A stretch of 15,085 nt of DNA from positions 1 to 15,085 of the forward strand of contig JAFLRW010000025.1 in assembly GCA_022511285.1 (NCBI GenBank), read 5' to 3'. How positions within the stretch are numbered: position 1 is the first letter of the stretch; every line of letters begins with the position of its first letter. The notes under the pieces were generated by a model. That model was not told the origin of the DNA. It saw only the letters and a list, made by a program, of their open reading frames with translations, and searched no databases. Position numbers and translations under genes: made by a program. Shown piece by piece: positions 1 to 7,727 of this stretch. Origin of the DNA: Duncaniella sp. GTDB lineage: Bacteria > Bacteroidota > Bacteroidia > Bacteroidales > Muribaculaceae.

Positions 1-20
1 GGGTAAACGTTGAAATTTTG

Positions 21-28
21 TAATTTTG
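21..28 (+). promoter_or_regulatory. Bacteroidetes -7 promoter element for the LruC gene
   Basis: TAATTTTG matches the Bacteroidetes sigma-ABfr -7 consensus TAnnTTTG exactly. The -33 TTTG would lie at or before the window edge, so it cannot be checked. Transcription would start near base 32 and leave a leader of about 105 nt. A second, weaker candidate is GACTTTTG at 51-58, which has TTTTG at 24-28 upstream of it. Confidence 0.4.
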
Positions 29-136
29 CGCGATTTATAATCGTTGACCGAGACTTTTGATTCTAATGGCAGATGATAGCCTCCCGACCAACTTATTGAA
101 CCAACTGAATCTTAAATCAATATCTTAAACCAAAAG

Positions 137-3100
137 ATGCACTTAAATAAATATTTAGCGGTGGCCGCCCTTTGCGGCATTGTGACAAGCTGCCAGCTTG
201 AACCGCTTGAAATTCCGTCGCAAGAGCTCTACACACGCGAATTTATCAAATCATATGGTCTTATCAATCCGGAGCAGGATTGGAGTGTGGTGAAGCGCGC
301 CTCGGTCACTGTGACCACGATGACCGCCACCGACGTGCAGATACTCTGCCGCGAGGATGGCAAGACCAAATTGTTGGGCTACTTTAAGGGCGTGGCGGGC
401 TCGCGCACGCTTGAATTTGACTGCCCGAAGCCGATAGAGGAGGTGTTGGTGAAGGGTGGCGACGCCTTTGAAATCGTCCCGCTTGGCGGCGAACTCACCA
501 TCGCCCCGGTTGTGTCGAGAGGAATCACCGGCCAGGATCGTCTCAACGGTTATTCTTTGGAAAACGGCTATTTCTGGAGCAAGGATTATGTTGCCGCCAT
601 TCAAAAGGAGCTGCCTGAGGGTGAACCAAGTAATCTTAATAGTAGAAAGGTGATCTCTGACTTCAGCTTTGTGTCAGATGGAAACCCCTTTGTGGTTTAC
701 CCTATCTATTGGCAGACCACGGCCGATGATATCCTTGGTGTCTATTGGTATGAAAACGGCGCTATGAAGACAATGGATGTTTTCGATAACTTTGTGGACA
801 AAGAAGACAAAGATACGCCAACTCTTCACAACTTGTATCGCCGTGCTACGTTTGGTCCGGATATTTCGATTTCGTCAATTCCTGAAAATGGTAAAAAAAA
901 TAGGAAGCGGGAAGGAATAATTACGCTCACCTTTAGCCGTGATATTAAGCTCCTTTCCGCTCATAAAGCAACCTTGAGTGCCGGAACTTTGTCAGCACCT
1001 ACTGTTGACAGCGACAAACGCACTGTCACATATCAATATTCGGGACTTGATTTTATGCAGGAAGTTACTTTCACACTGGAAGCAGGCTCATATGAGGCAA
1101 CGGATAATGAAGAGGGTGATAAGCGAACAGCTCTCAATTCAAAGTTTACGTTGAAATTCACAACTGAGGCGGAAGATTTATCCGATAAATTTGTTGACGA
1201 TATTACTGTGATAACTCTTGATCCCTCGTTGATTAGCAACCCGATTGACGCCACTGATGAATCATTAGTGAGGGAGGCTGACAAGGCAATAATGGATGTG
1301 TATGTTATCACAAATACAACAAATACTACCAAAGCTGAGATCTTTAAAGATGGGTTTGAATTACCTATTCCCGATGGTAACGATAAAGTCAAATTTTACA
1401 ATTCTATATATTGTAAAACGAAAAATAAGAGTGATGTGACCTATCCTATTGATGAAGATGATATTAATACGGAAGATTATGGGGTTTTTAAAATAGTTCC
1501 GAAACAGGATATGCTTATAACTGTTTACACCACTATGGACAGTGAGATATCAGAGCCCATTTTAATTGTTTGTAAAGATGCGGGCGCAATAGAGACTGTT
1601 GAGCCCATTGATAAAGGGCCAATAGAAACAGGTGTATCAGATTCTAAGAGTAAATCGCGATATGGTCAGTATTCTACTTTCAGAATTTATGCCGATCAAG
1701 CATATGTTGCGACAAGTGATTTCAACAAACAGAGCCGTCTGTTAGCCGGATTCACATGCCGACTTGCAAAGAGCCCGACGAACTCTCCCCGTCGGACAGC
1801 TTCGCGTGAAACGCCGGATGATAATATTGATTGGAACAATCTTACAGCTGGAACGCGAGTGTGGGACGGAAATGGCGAGCCCGGTCATAATTTCAGCCGC
1901 ACGGCTATGCCGTCAAAATACGCCGTGTCTGAAAGAGGTCAGGACGAAGTGATCACACACAGAATTTCGTTCACTCTGCCCAAGGGTGTCATATTCGGTT
2001 TCTATATCCGCAACAACAATGGTGCGGCTAACATTACCGGCCCCGGCGATGCTCCCAAACCGTACACTAACTATTCTATGTCATCGCTCAATCAGACTAT
2101 GCCTAACTCATTCTTCAATAATTTGGATGAGGGTCAAGCTGCTTCCGGTTATTTTACCGAGGGTTGGGGCACCTATAATCAAACACCGGGTGATGGCGAA
2201 CCCAATATTCACAATAAACTTACAAAAGACAATGTCACGATAACGCCCTTGTCTAACCGAAAATACTCAACGGCTATGACATATACCGTAGAAGTGAACG
2301 GAGAAGAAATTCGCTATTTCAGCTTTGAGGACTGGGTGGATTATGACTTCAACGATATTGCGTTTATGGTGGCTCCGGAGAGTGAGAATACGGAGATTGT
2401 GGATGGCGATATCGAGACCAACCCGTATATCTTTGCGGTGGAAGACCTCGGAGCGATTGCCGACTCTGACATCGACTTCAACGATGTGGTGTTTGCCGTG
2501 GAGCATGTGGCCGAAAGCGAAGTGGCGTTTGTCACTATGCTTGCAGCCGGCGGTACGCTGCCTGTGCAGCTGTTCTACAACGGCTATGAGCTCGACGGCT
2601 CCGGCGGAGAGCATGGCGAGGTGGTCGGCGGGCCATTCGTAGGCGCCAACCGGCGGTTTGACCACGTCAATAAGTGGTTTGGCCACGATGCCAAGAACGC
2701 CGTGGTGGGCGTGGGCAACGGCAGCCGCAACGTGGACTATGGCAATGTCACCACGATGAAGATACCGGTGGATCGCTCGTTTACGCTCACCGACGCCGAC
2801 AAGGCCGGGGCAATCGAAGGCAAGGTGCTGGGCTTCTCGGTGAAGGTGGATCGCGGCGACGGCACCTATGAGGAGGTGACACGGCCCGACGCCAAGGGAG
2901 TGGCTCCGCAGATGATCATCCTGCCCGGCACGTGGGCCTGGCCTCTTGAGAAGATGCCTATCTCGGGTGCTTATCCCGGCGGAATCTCAAGCAACGGCGA
3001 GGTGTTCCCCTCGTTCCAGGATTGGGTGAACGACGGCGACGGCAAGGGCTATCAGAACGCCAACTGGCACAAGGCGCCCTCGCGCGGCCGAGTGGTGGAG

Positions 3101-3163
3101 CATCCGTGGGATGGCTCGGACGCTGCGCGCAAGGCGTTCAGCGAGCTTCAACAGGCCGACTGA
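137..3163 (+). CDS. LruC domain-containing (DUF4842-type) surface lipoprotein
   Basis: This is a large exported lipoprotein of 1008 residues. The N-terminus is a lipoprotein signal ending in VTSC, so Cys19 is the likely lipidated residue. Residues ~240-345 resemble a bacterial Ig-like (Big_5/SbsA type) domain, with a stretch like ITLTFSRDI and ending in FTLKFTTEA. The C-terminal third carries the LruC hallmarks: DWVDYDFND at 732-740, then a second acidic motif DSDIDFNDVVF from 776. These repeated D-x-D-x-N-D motifs suggest metal (calcium) binding, but that is inference. The end is rich in Trp, Gly and Pro, as in LruC proteins. Members are common in Bacteroidales; their ligand is unknown to me. 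The gene stands alone between its own promoter-like site and a strong terminator. Base composition is mosaic: the ends are GC-rich, while roughly 860-1700 is clearly AT-richer. The start is the only one that gives a sensible lipoprotein signal. Confidence 0.85.
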   Translation: MHLNKYLAVAALCGIVTSCQLEPLEIPSQELYTREFIKSYGLINPEQDWSVVKRASVTVTTMTATDVQILCREDGKTKLLGYFKGVAGSRTLEFDCPKPIEEVLVKGGDAFEIVPLGGELTIAPVVSRGITGQDRLNGYSLENGYFWSKDYVAAIQKELPEGEPSNLNSRKVISDFSFVSDGNPFVVYPIYWQTTADDILGVYWYENGAMKTMDVFDNFVDKEDKDTPTLHNLYRRATFGPDISISSIPENGKKNRKREGIITLTFSRDIKLLSAHKATLSAGTLSAPTVDSDKRTVTYQYSGLDFMQEVTFTLEAGSYEATDNEEGDKRTALNSKFTLKFTTEAEDLSDKFVDDITVITLDPSLISNPIDATDESLVREADKAIMDVYVITNTTNTTKAEIFKDGFELPIPDGNDKVKFYNSIYCKTKNKSDVTYPIDEDDINTEDYGVFKIVPKQDMLITVYTTMDSEISEPILIVCKDAGAIETVEPIDKGPIETGVSDSKSKSRYGQYSTFRIYADQAYVATSDFNKQSRLLAGFTCRLAKSPTNSPRRTASRETPDDNIDWNNLTAGTRVWDGNGEPGHNFSRTAMPSKYAVSERGQDEVITHRISFTLPKGVIFGFYIRNNNGAANITGPGDAPKPYTNYSMSSLNQTMPNSFFNNLDEGQAASGYFTEGWGTYNQTPGDGEPNIHNKLTKDNVTITPLSNRKYSTAMTYTVEVNGEEIRYFSFEDWVDYDFNDIAFMVAPESENTEIVDGDIETNPYIFAVEDLGAIADSDIDFNDVVFAVEHVAESEVAFVTMLAAGGTLPVQLFYNGYELDGSGGEHGEVVGGPFVGANRRFDHVNKWFGHDAKNAVVGVGNGSRNVDYGNVTTMKIPVDRSFTLTDADKAGAIEGKVLGFSVKVDRGDGTYEEVTRPDAKGVAPQMIILPGTWAWPLEKMPISGAYPGGISSNGEVFPSFQDWVNDGDGKGYQNANWHKAPSRGRVVEHPWDGSDAARKAFSELQQAD

Positions 3164-3181
3164 CAATAGATATCAACGATA

Positions 3182-3223
3182 AAGAGCCGCGGGGTGACAG
3201 TTTTGAGCCACTCCGCGGCTCTT
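3182..3223 (+). terminator. Intrinsic terminator after the LruC gene
   Basis: A 15-bp stem pairs 3182-3196 (AAGAGCCGCGGGGTG) with 3209-3223 through one G-U wobble. The loop is 12 bases, and GTTT follows the stem. It begins 18 bases after the LruC stop codon. Confidence 0.75.
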
Positions 3224-3246
3224 GTTTCAGTCGGGGGAGGCGGGGC

Positions 3247-3270
3247 ATAATCAGATAATCAGATAATCAG
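3247..3270 (+). repeat. Single 3-unit ATAATCAG repeat arm
   Basis: Three perfect tandem copies of ATAATCAG, followed by AAGGGGG. The same arrangement, read on the other strand, recurs at 14493-14525 (CCCCCTT then CTGATTAT units) and in the right half of the element at 11138-11208. It lies between the LruC terminator and the dtd promoter. Confidence 0.9.
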
Positions 3271-3304
3271 AAGGGGGTGGGCTTCCAATTTTCTTTTTGG
3301 GGAG

Positions 3305-3335
3305 TTGCGAGATTTAAATTTAATGTCTATCTTTG
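3305..3335 (+). promoter_or_regulatory. dtd promoter (TTG-N20-TATCTTTG)
   Basis: TATCTTTG at 3328-3335 is a perfect TAnnTTTG -7 element. TTG at 3305-3307 sits 20 bases upstream as the -33 element. The predicted transcription start is only a few bases before the dtd ATG at 3343, which implies a leaderless or nearly leaderless message. Confidence 0.65.
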
Positions 3336-3342
3336 TGACATT

Positions 3343-3825
3343 ATGCGTGTAGTGTTGCAAAGAGTTAGCGAGGCCTCGGTGAGCATAGGCGGCGCGCTCC
3401 ACAGCTCGATAGGGCCGGGGCTGCTGGCGCTTGTGGGCGTAGGCCGTGGCGACACGCGGGCCGATGCCGAGAGGCTTGCGGCCAAGACGGTGGCCCTGCG
3501 GGTGTTTGACGACGACTCGGGGGTGATGAATCTCTCGCTGTCGGCCGTCGGGGGCGAGCTGCTGGCCGTGAGCCAGTTTACACTGCTGGCTTCGACCCGC
3601 AAGGGGAACAGGCCGAGCTATATCAACGCCGCGGGCCACGACCTTGCGGTGCCGCTCTATGAGCTATACTGCGCGGAGTGTGAGCGCCTGCTGGGGCGCG
3701 AGGTGAAGCGCGGAGTGTTTGGAGCCGATATGCAAGTGGCGCTTGTGGGCGACGGCCCGGTGACCATAGTGATCGACTCGGAGCCGGACCTGAGGCCGGC
3801 GGGCAAGAGCGAGAATGTCGGATAA
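3343..3825 (+). CDS. dtd: D-aminoacyl-tRNA deacylase
   Basis: The enzyme hydrolyses D-amino acids (classically D-Tyr) mis-attached to tRNA, as translation quality control in the cytoplasm. It is 160 residues long against about 150 for the family. It starts with the typical MRVVLQRVSEASVSIGG. SQFTL at about residues 77-81 and GPVT at 138-141 form the two conserved active-site motifs; the Gly-Pro is the chiral-proofreading pair. NRPSY lies between them. An upstream in-frame ATG at 3277 would add 22 unrelated residues and lies upstream of the promoter elements, so 3343 is chosen. The last ~10 residues exceed the family core. The stop TAA at 3823-3825 is part of the first ATAATC unit of the downstream repeat, so the C-terminal tail may have been set by repeat insertion. 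It looks transcribed from its own promoter. Confidence 0.93.
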   Translation: MRVVLQRVSEASVSIGGALHSSIGPGLLALVGVGRGDTRADAERLAAKTVALRVFDDDSGVMNLSLSAVGGELLAVSQFTLLASTRKGNRPSYINAAGHDLAVPLYELYCAECERLLGREVKRGVFGADMQVALVGDGPVTIVIDSEPDLRPAGKSENVG

Positions 3826-3889
3826 TCGGATAATCAGATAATCAGATAATCAGACAGGCCTATTGATAATCACATAATCAGATAATCAC
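3822..3889 (+). repeat. 7-unit direct array of the 8-bp ATAATCAG repeat
   Basis: Four units (ATAATCGG, then three ATAATCAG) run 3822-3853. A 12-base spacer ACAGGCCTATTG follows. Three more units (ATAATCAC, ATAATCAG, ATAATCAC) run 3866-3889. All are in the same orientation, so no long hairpin forms. The array fills almost the whole dtd-deoC gap and includes the dtd stop codon. Confidence 0.92.
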
Positions 3890-3910
3890 TTAAAATAACA
3901 GACCATATCT

Positions 3911-4795
3911 ATGGATAAATATCAGCAGATTATTGCCGACTCGAAGGTGGAGGTCTCCGACGAGGCCGTGAAGGCCCGTGTGGCCGAGATACTTGAGAAG
4001 CATCTTGAGGAGAACAGGAAGCCCGAGGTGCTCCGCTCCATATTCAATTCGATTGACCTGACCACGCTGAAGTCAACCGACTCGCAGCGCTCCGTGGCAG
4101 AGTTTGTGGAGCGAGTGAACGCCTTTGAGCACGAGCATGGCGACCTGCCCAACGTTGCGGCCATCTGTGTGTATCCCAATTTTGTGCCTATAGTGCGCAC
4201 GGTGCTTGATGTGACCGAGGTGGATATAGCCGCGGTTGCGGGGTCGTTTCCGTCGGCACAGACGTTTGCCGAGGTGAAAATAGCCGAGGTGGCGCTTGCC
4301 GTTGAGTCGGGGGCCGATGAGATTGACGTGGTGCTCCCGCTTGGCGACTTCTTTGACAGAGACTATGAGGAGGTGACGGATCAGATCTCGGAGATGAAAC
4401 ACTCTTGCCGCGATTCGCTGCTGAAGGTAATCCTTGAGACCGGCGCCCTTAAGACGGCCGAGAATATCCGCAATGCCTCGCTCCTGAGCCTCTATGCCGG
4501 GGCCGATTTCATCAAGACCTCCACAGGCAAGGAATATGCCGGAGCCACGCTCGAGGCCGCCTATGTGATGTGTGAGTGCATCAGGGAATATCACGAAAAG
4601 ACGGGCCGTATGGTGGGGTTCAAGGCCTCCGGCGGCGTGTCGACCACGGATGAGGCGTTGGCCTACTATACGATAGTGCGCACGGTGCTGGGTGAGAAAT
4701 GGGTGGAAGGAAATGAGTATTTCCGCATCGGAGCCTCCCGCTTAGCCAACAATCTGCTCTCCGACATCCTCGGGGAGGAGACAAAGTTCTTCTAA
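3911..4795 (+). CDS. deoC: Deoxyribose-phosphate aldolase
   Basis: This class I aldolase cleaves 2-deoxyribose 5-phosphate to glyceraldehyde 3-phosphate and acetaldehyde in deoxynucleoside salvage. It is a cytoplasmic TIM barrel of 294 residues, the longer form with an N-terminal helical extension of about 70 residues compared with compact bacterial DeoC. The Schiff-base lysine is Lys202 in FIKTSTGK. The second active-site lysine is Lys238 in GFKASGG, and the catalytic-relay Asp is Asp139 in DEIDVV. VCVYPNFV opens the barrel. The gene begins 21 bases after the repeat array and is followed after 21 bases by the GYF_2/CD225 gene, so it probably heads the co-directional run to 11141. I saw no clear TAnnTTTG promoter in front of it apart from the repeat-filled gap. 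Confidence 0.95.
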   Translation: MDKYQQIIADSKVEVSDEAVKARVAEILEKHLEENRKPEVLRSIFNSIDLTTLKSTDSQRSVAEFVERVNAFEHEHGDLPNVAAICVYPNFVPIVRTVLDVTEVDIAAVAGSFPSAQTFAEVKIAEVALAVESGADEIDVVLPLGDFFDRDYEEVTDQISEMKHSCRDSLLKVILETGALKTAENIRNASLLSLYAGADFIKTSTGKEYAGATLEAAYVMCECIREYHEKTGRMVGFKASGGVSTTDEALAYYTIVRTVLGEKWVEGNEYFRIGASRLANNLLSDILGEETKFF

Positions 4796-4816
4796 CCCCC
4801 CCTCCTTGCTGCAGAG

Positions 4817-5248
4817 ATGGAAAAGAAGTATTGGATAATGTCAGGGGGCTTGCAGACGGGCCCTCTGACGGCCGAAGAGCTGCTGAGGCGCCGCGATGTG
4901 ACGCCTGACACCCCCGTGTGGCGCGAAGGTCTTGCCGACTGGACCACCGTCGGGGCCCTCGCGGAGCTGTGTGGAGCCTTGAGAGCGGCCGGAGCGGCCA
5001 AGCCTCTGCCCCCGCAGCCACGCACCTACTTGGGATGGGCCATAGCGGCGATGCTCTGCTGCTGCCTCCCGACGGGCCTGGTGGCCATCTTCTATGCCGC
5101 CAAGGTGGCCCCGGCCTATCAGCAGGGCGACTATGCCGCCTCGGAGCGAGCCTCGGAGCGAGCCGGGTGGTGGTGTGTGATATCGTTTGTGGCCGGACTG
5201 ATATGGACCCCTTTCTATATGCTCTATTCGGTGCTGGCGGCTCTCTGA
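4817..5248 (+). CDS. GYF_2 and CD225/dispanin domain membrane protein
   Basis: This is a 143-residue membrane protein of unknown function. Residues ~5-55 form a GYF_2 (DUF4339) domain: YWIMSGGLQTGPLT, then TPVWREGLADWTTV. After a Pro-rich linker, residues ~72-143 match the CD225/dispanin family, with a cysteine-rich first membrane segment (AAMLCCCLPTGLVAIFYAAK). A small amphipathic loop with QQGDY and repeated Ala-Ser-Glu-Arg leads to a second membrane segment. In animals CD225 proteins include the antiviral IFITMs; bacterial roles are not established. The soluble domain would bind proline-rich peptides by family analogy. The gene is 21 bases after deoC and 19 bases before a DUF2752 gene, a neighbour I know from other Bacteroidales. 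Confidence 0.85.
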   Translation: MEKKYWIMSGGLQTGPLTAEELLRRRDVTPDTPVWREGLADWTTVGALAELCGALRAAGAAKPLPPQPRTYLGWAIAAMLCCCLPTGLVAIFYAAKVAPAYQQGDYAASERASERAGWWCVISFVAGLIWTPFYMLYSVLAAL

Positions 5249-5267
5249 GCAATGATGAGGCAGTGAG

Positions 5268-5639
5268 ATGAGCAGAGGGCTACGATGGGCTGCAGCGGGC
5301 GCCGCAGTGGCGGCAGTGGCCGTGATGGCGGTGGTGTATTATCAGTGTGACCCCGCCGCAATGCCCTTCCCGCGCTGTCTGTTCAGGACCCTGACCGGGC
5401 TTGAGTGTCCCGGGTGTGGCTCGCAAAGAGCGCTTCACGCCCTGCTCCACGGCCGGACGGCCGAAGCGATAGCCCTCAATCCGCTGCTCGCCGTGGCGCT
5501 GCCGGTGATGGGCGCAGCCATAGTGGCGGAGTGGGCCCCGGACCGCTTTCCTCGCCTGCACGCCATAATCAGTTCGCGAGGATTCATCATAATCATAATC
5601 ACTTGTATAATCACTTGGACCATCTATCGCAACCTATGA
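5268..5639 (+). CDS. DUF2752 domain-containing membrane protein
   Basis: This is a small membrane protein of 123 residues in the DUF2752 family, function unknown. An N-terminal hydrophobic segment (residues ~7-24) precedes the family signature, LTGLECPGCGSQRALHALLHG at its core, with CPGCG at 47-51. NPLLAVALPV starts a second membrane segment. The last segment is unusually rich in isoleucine (IIIIITCIIT), encoded by ATA/ATC codons that spell several ATAATCA-like units related to the intergenic repeat. Its TGA stop overlaps the ATG of the next gene (ATGA at 5636-5639), which indicates translational coupling to the phosphodiesterase. Confidence 0.85.
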   Translation: MSRGLRWAAAGAAVAAVAVMAVVYYQCDPAAMPFPRCLFRTLTGLECPGCGSQRALHALLHGRTAEAIALNPLLAVALPVMGAAIVAEWAPDRFPRLHAIISSRGFIIIIITCIITWTIYRNL

Positions 5640-7723
5640 CCCGACTGACCCCCCGCGACATATTGCTCCGCGCCGCCCTCTATGTGGCATCAGTGGCGCT
5701 GATAGTCTATTTCCTGCCGCGTTCGGACAAGGACCGCTTTGTCTACGAGGTGAACCGCCCGTGGAGCTATGCGCTCTTCACGGCCCCCTTTGATATCCCC
5801 GAAAGGCTTGACTCGGTGAGCGCCTCACGGCTGAAAGACAGCATCGACACCAACTTTGAGCCGGTGTTCAAGCGCGATGCCACCTTGGAGAAGACTATCA
5901 TAGCCGACTACACCGAGCGGCTCTCGAAGATGGACGGCCTTGATATCACTCCGGCACAGAAAAATCAGATAATCAGTTCGCTGAGGATGGTATATGATAA
6001 TGGCATCGTTGACCGCGACACCTATGCCCGCATAGCCGACGGAAGCTTGCCGACGGTGCGGTTTATCCGCGACAATGTCGCTGTCTCAGTGCCCACGGTC
6101 AGCTATCTCTCGGCGTTTAAGGCCTATGAGCAGCTTGACTCGCTCCTCTCCGACAAGGATATCCGCAAGGCGCTGACAGCCACACGCCTCTCCGATATGC
6201 TCGAGCCCAATATAGCCATCGACTCGGCCACGACGCAGTCGCTCCTGCAGGATGCCTATCAGCGAGTGTTGGCGCCTGTGGGCGTGATTCAGCAGGGGGA
6301 GAGGGTGATAGACCGCGGCGACATCGTCACCACACGGGTGGCCACAATCCTCCACACATATGAGGAGATGAGCGAAGAGCGCGGTGAGACAGGCCAAATC
6401 TCGCAGGACCATTACCCGATAGCGGGGCAGACGCTCTATGTGATGATAGTGCTTGCGGCGCTGTATGGCTATCTGTGGATATTCAGGCCGCAGCTGTTCC
6501 GGAGCGACCGTGTGACGGTGTTCACGGTGAGCCTTGTGACGGTGTTTGCGCTCTTCACGTTTGCGATGCACGCCTCGTTCACGCTCGGGCTTTATATCAC
6601 GCCCTTCACGATGGTGCCCATCCTCGTGGCCGTGTTCGTCGACTCGCGGACAGCCTTTTTCATCAATCTTGTCACAGTGCTCCTGGGCGCCATCATAGCC
6701 ACCTTCCCGCTGGAGTTTATCTTCATCCAGGTGATAGCCGGAGTGGTGGCCATCGACTCGCTCAACGACCTGTCGCGGCGCAGCCAGCTGATACGCACCG
6801 CGGCGTTCATCTTCCTGAGCTATGCCCTGTGCTATCTCTCGGTGGAGATAATGCAGACCGGGTCGGTGGAGAAAATCTCGCTGAGGATGTTCGGGGCGTT
6901 TGCGGTGAATGCCGTGCTCATCTCGTTCAGCTATGTGCTGATGTTTCTGCTCGAGAGGGTGTTCGGGTTCACCTCGATGGTGACGCTCGTGGAGCTGTCG
7001 GACACCAACAATCCGCTGTTGCGCGAGCTCTCGGAGGAGTGTCCCGGCACGTTTAACCACTCGATGGCCGTGAGCAACCTTGCCTCGGCTGCAGCGCAGC
7101 GCATCGGCGCCAATGTGCAGATGGTCAGGACCGGAGCGCTCTATCACGACATCGGGAAGATAAAGAATCCGGCCTTCTTCACCGAGAATCAACACGGCGT
7201 CAACCCCCACGATGCGCTCGACCCGATACAGAGCGCCCGCATAGTGACCGGCCACATCAGAGACGGCCTTGCGATGGCCGATAAAGCCCGACTGCCGCAG
7301 ACCATCAAGACCTTCATAGCCGAGCATCACGGGGCGGGGAAGGCTCGCTATTTCTACACCACCTATGCCAATGCCCATCCGGGCGAGGAGATTGACCCCG
7401 CGCCCTTTACATATCCGGGCCCGAACCCGCAGAGCCGGGAGACGTCGCTGCTGATGATGGCCGACGCCGTGGAGGCTGCCTCGCGCTCGATGAAGGAGCA
7501 CACTCCGGAGGCTATCAGGATGCTTGTCAACAAGATTGTGGACAGCCAGATAGCCGAGGGGCTGCACAATGAGTCGACCATCTCGTTTCGCGATGTGAGC
7601 GCCGTCAAGGAGGTGTTCACTCAGCGTCTGCTCACTATGTATCACTCCCGAATATCCTATCCCGAGCTCAACAAGGGAGTGAACCCTGAATCAAAACCCA
7701 CTGCCACATCCACCCCAAACTGA
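5636..7723 (+). CDS. pgpH: PgpH/YqfF-type 7TM HD-domain phosphodiesterase (probable c-di-AMP hydrolase)
   Basis: This is a 695-residue inner-membrane protein of the 7TMR-HDED / 7TM / HD family. In Firmicutes, PgpH hydrolyses the second messenger c-di-AMP. A membrane anchor at ~12-25 is followed by a long extracytoplasmic region to ~260, then about seven membrane segments (265-465). The cytoplasmic HD domain carries His475 in FNHSMAVSNLA, His504-Asp505 in YHDIGK, His564-His565 in EHHGAG and Asp610 in ADAVEA, the expected metal ligands. All catalytic residues are present, so it should be active. The open frame extends upstream to 5405, but that part overlaps DUF2752 and is not family-like. The ATG at 5636 in the ATGA overlap is chosen. 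A GH3 gene follows after 4 bases. Confidence 0.93.
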   Translation: MTRLTPRDILLRAALYVASVALIVYFLPRSDKDRFVYEVNRPWSYALFTAPFDIPERLDSVSASRLKDSIDTNFEPVFKRDATLEKTIIADYTERLSKMDGLDITPAQKNQIISSLRMVYDNGIVDRDTYARIADGSLPTVRFIRDNVAVSVPTVSYLSAFKAYEQLDSLLSDKDIRKALTATRLSDMLEPNIAIDSATTQSLLQDAYQRVLAPVGVIQQGERVIDRGDIVTTRVATILHTYEEMSEERGETGQISQDHYPIAGQTLYVMIVLAALYGYLWIFRPQLFRSDRVTVFTVSLVTVFALFTFAMHASFTLGLYITPFTMVPILVAVFVDSRTAFFINLVTVLLGAIIATFPLEFIFIQVIAGVVAIDSLNDLSRRSQLIRTAAFIFLSYALCYLSVEIMQTGSVEKISLRMFGAFAVNAVLISFSYVLMFLLERVFGFTSMVTLVELSDTNNPLLRELSEECPGTFNHSMAVSNLASAAAQRIGANVQMVRTGALYHDIGKIKNPAFFTENQHGVNPHDALDPIQSARIVTGHIRDGLAMADKARLPQTIKTFIAEHHGAGKARYFYTTYANAHPGEEIDPAPFTYPGPNPQSRETSLLMMADAVEAASRSMKEHTPEAIRMLVNKIVDSQIAEGLHNESTISFRDVSAVKEVFTQRLLTMYHSRISYPELNKGVNPESKPTATSTPN

Positions 7724-7727
7724 CGCT

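Noticed and set aside
3822..3889. CRISPR-like array
   Set aside because: Units are 8 bp and directly adjacent, with no unique spacers of regular length and no cas genes nearby.
4796..4812. CCCCCCCTCCTTGCTG after deoC as a degenerate repeat flank
   Set aside because: It resembles the C-run plus TTGCTG flank of the repeat arms, but no ATAATCAG/CTGATTAT unit follows, so it is too weak to call.
5405..5635. Upstream extension of the pgpH frame
   Set aside because: It overlaps the DUF2752 gene in another frame, has no family similarity, and the ATGA overlap gives a natural start at 5636.
5963..5976. AATCAGATAATCAG in pgpH as another repeat copy
   Set aside because: Less than two full units, and it encodes ordinary family-like residues (NQIIS), so chance is more likely.
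6086..7645. 519-residue open frame on the - strand
   Set aside because: It is antisense to pgpH, rich in His and Arg with no recognisable domain, as expected from the complement of GC-rich coding DNA. The + strand has all HD catalytic motifs.
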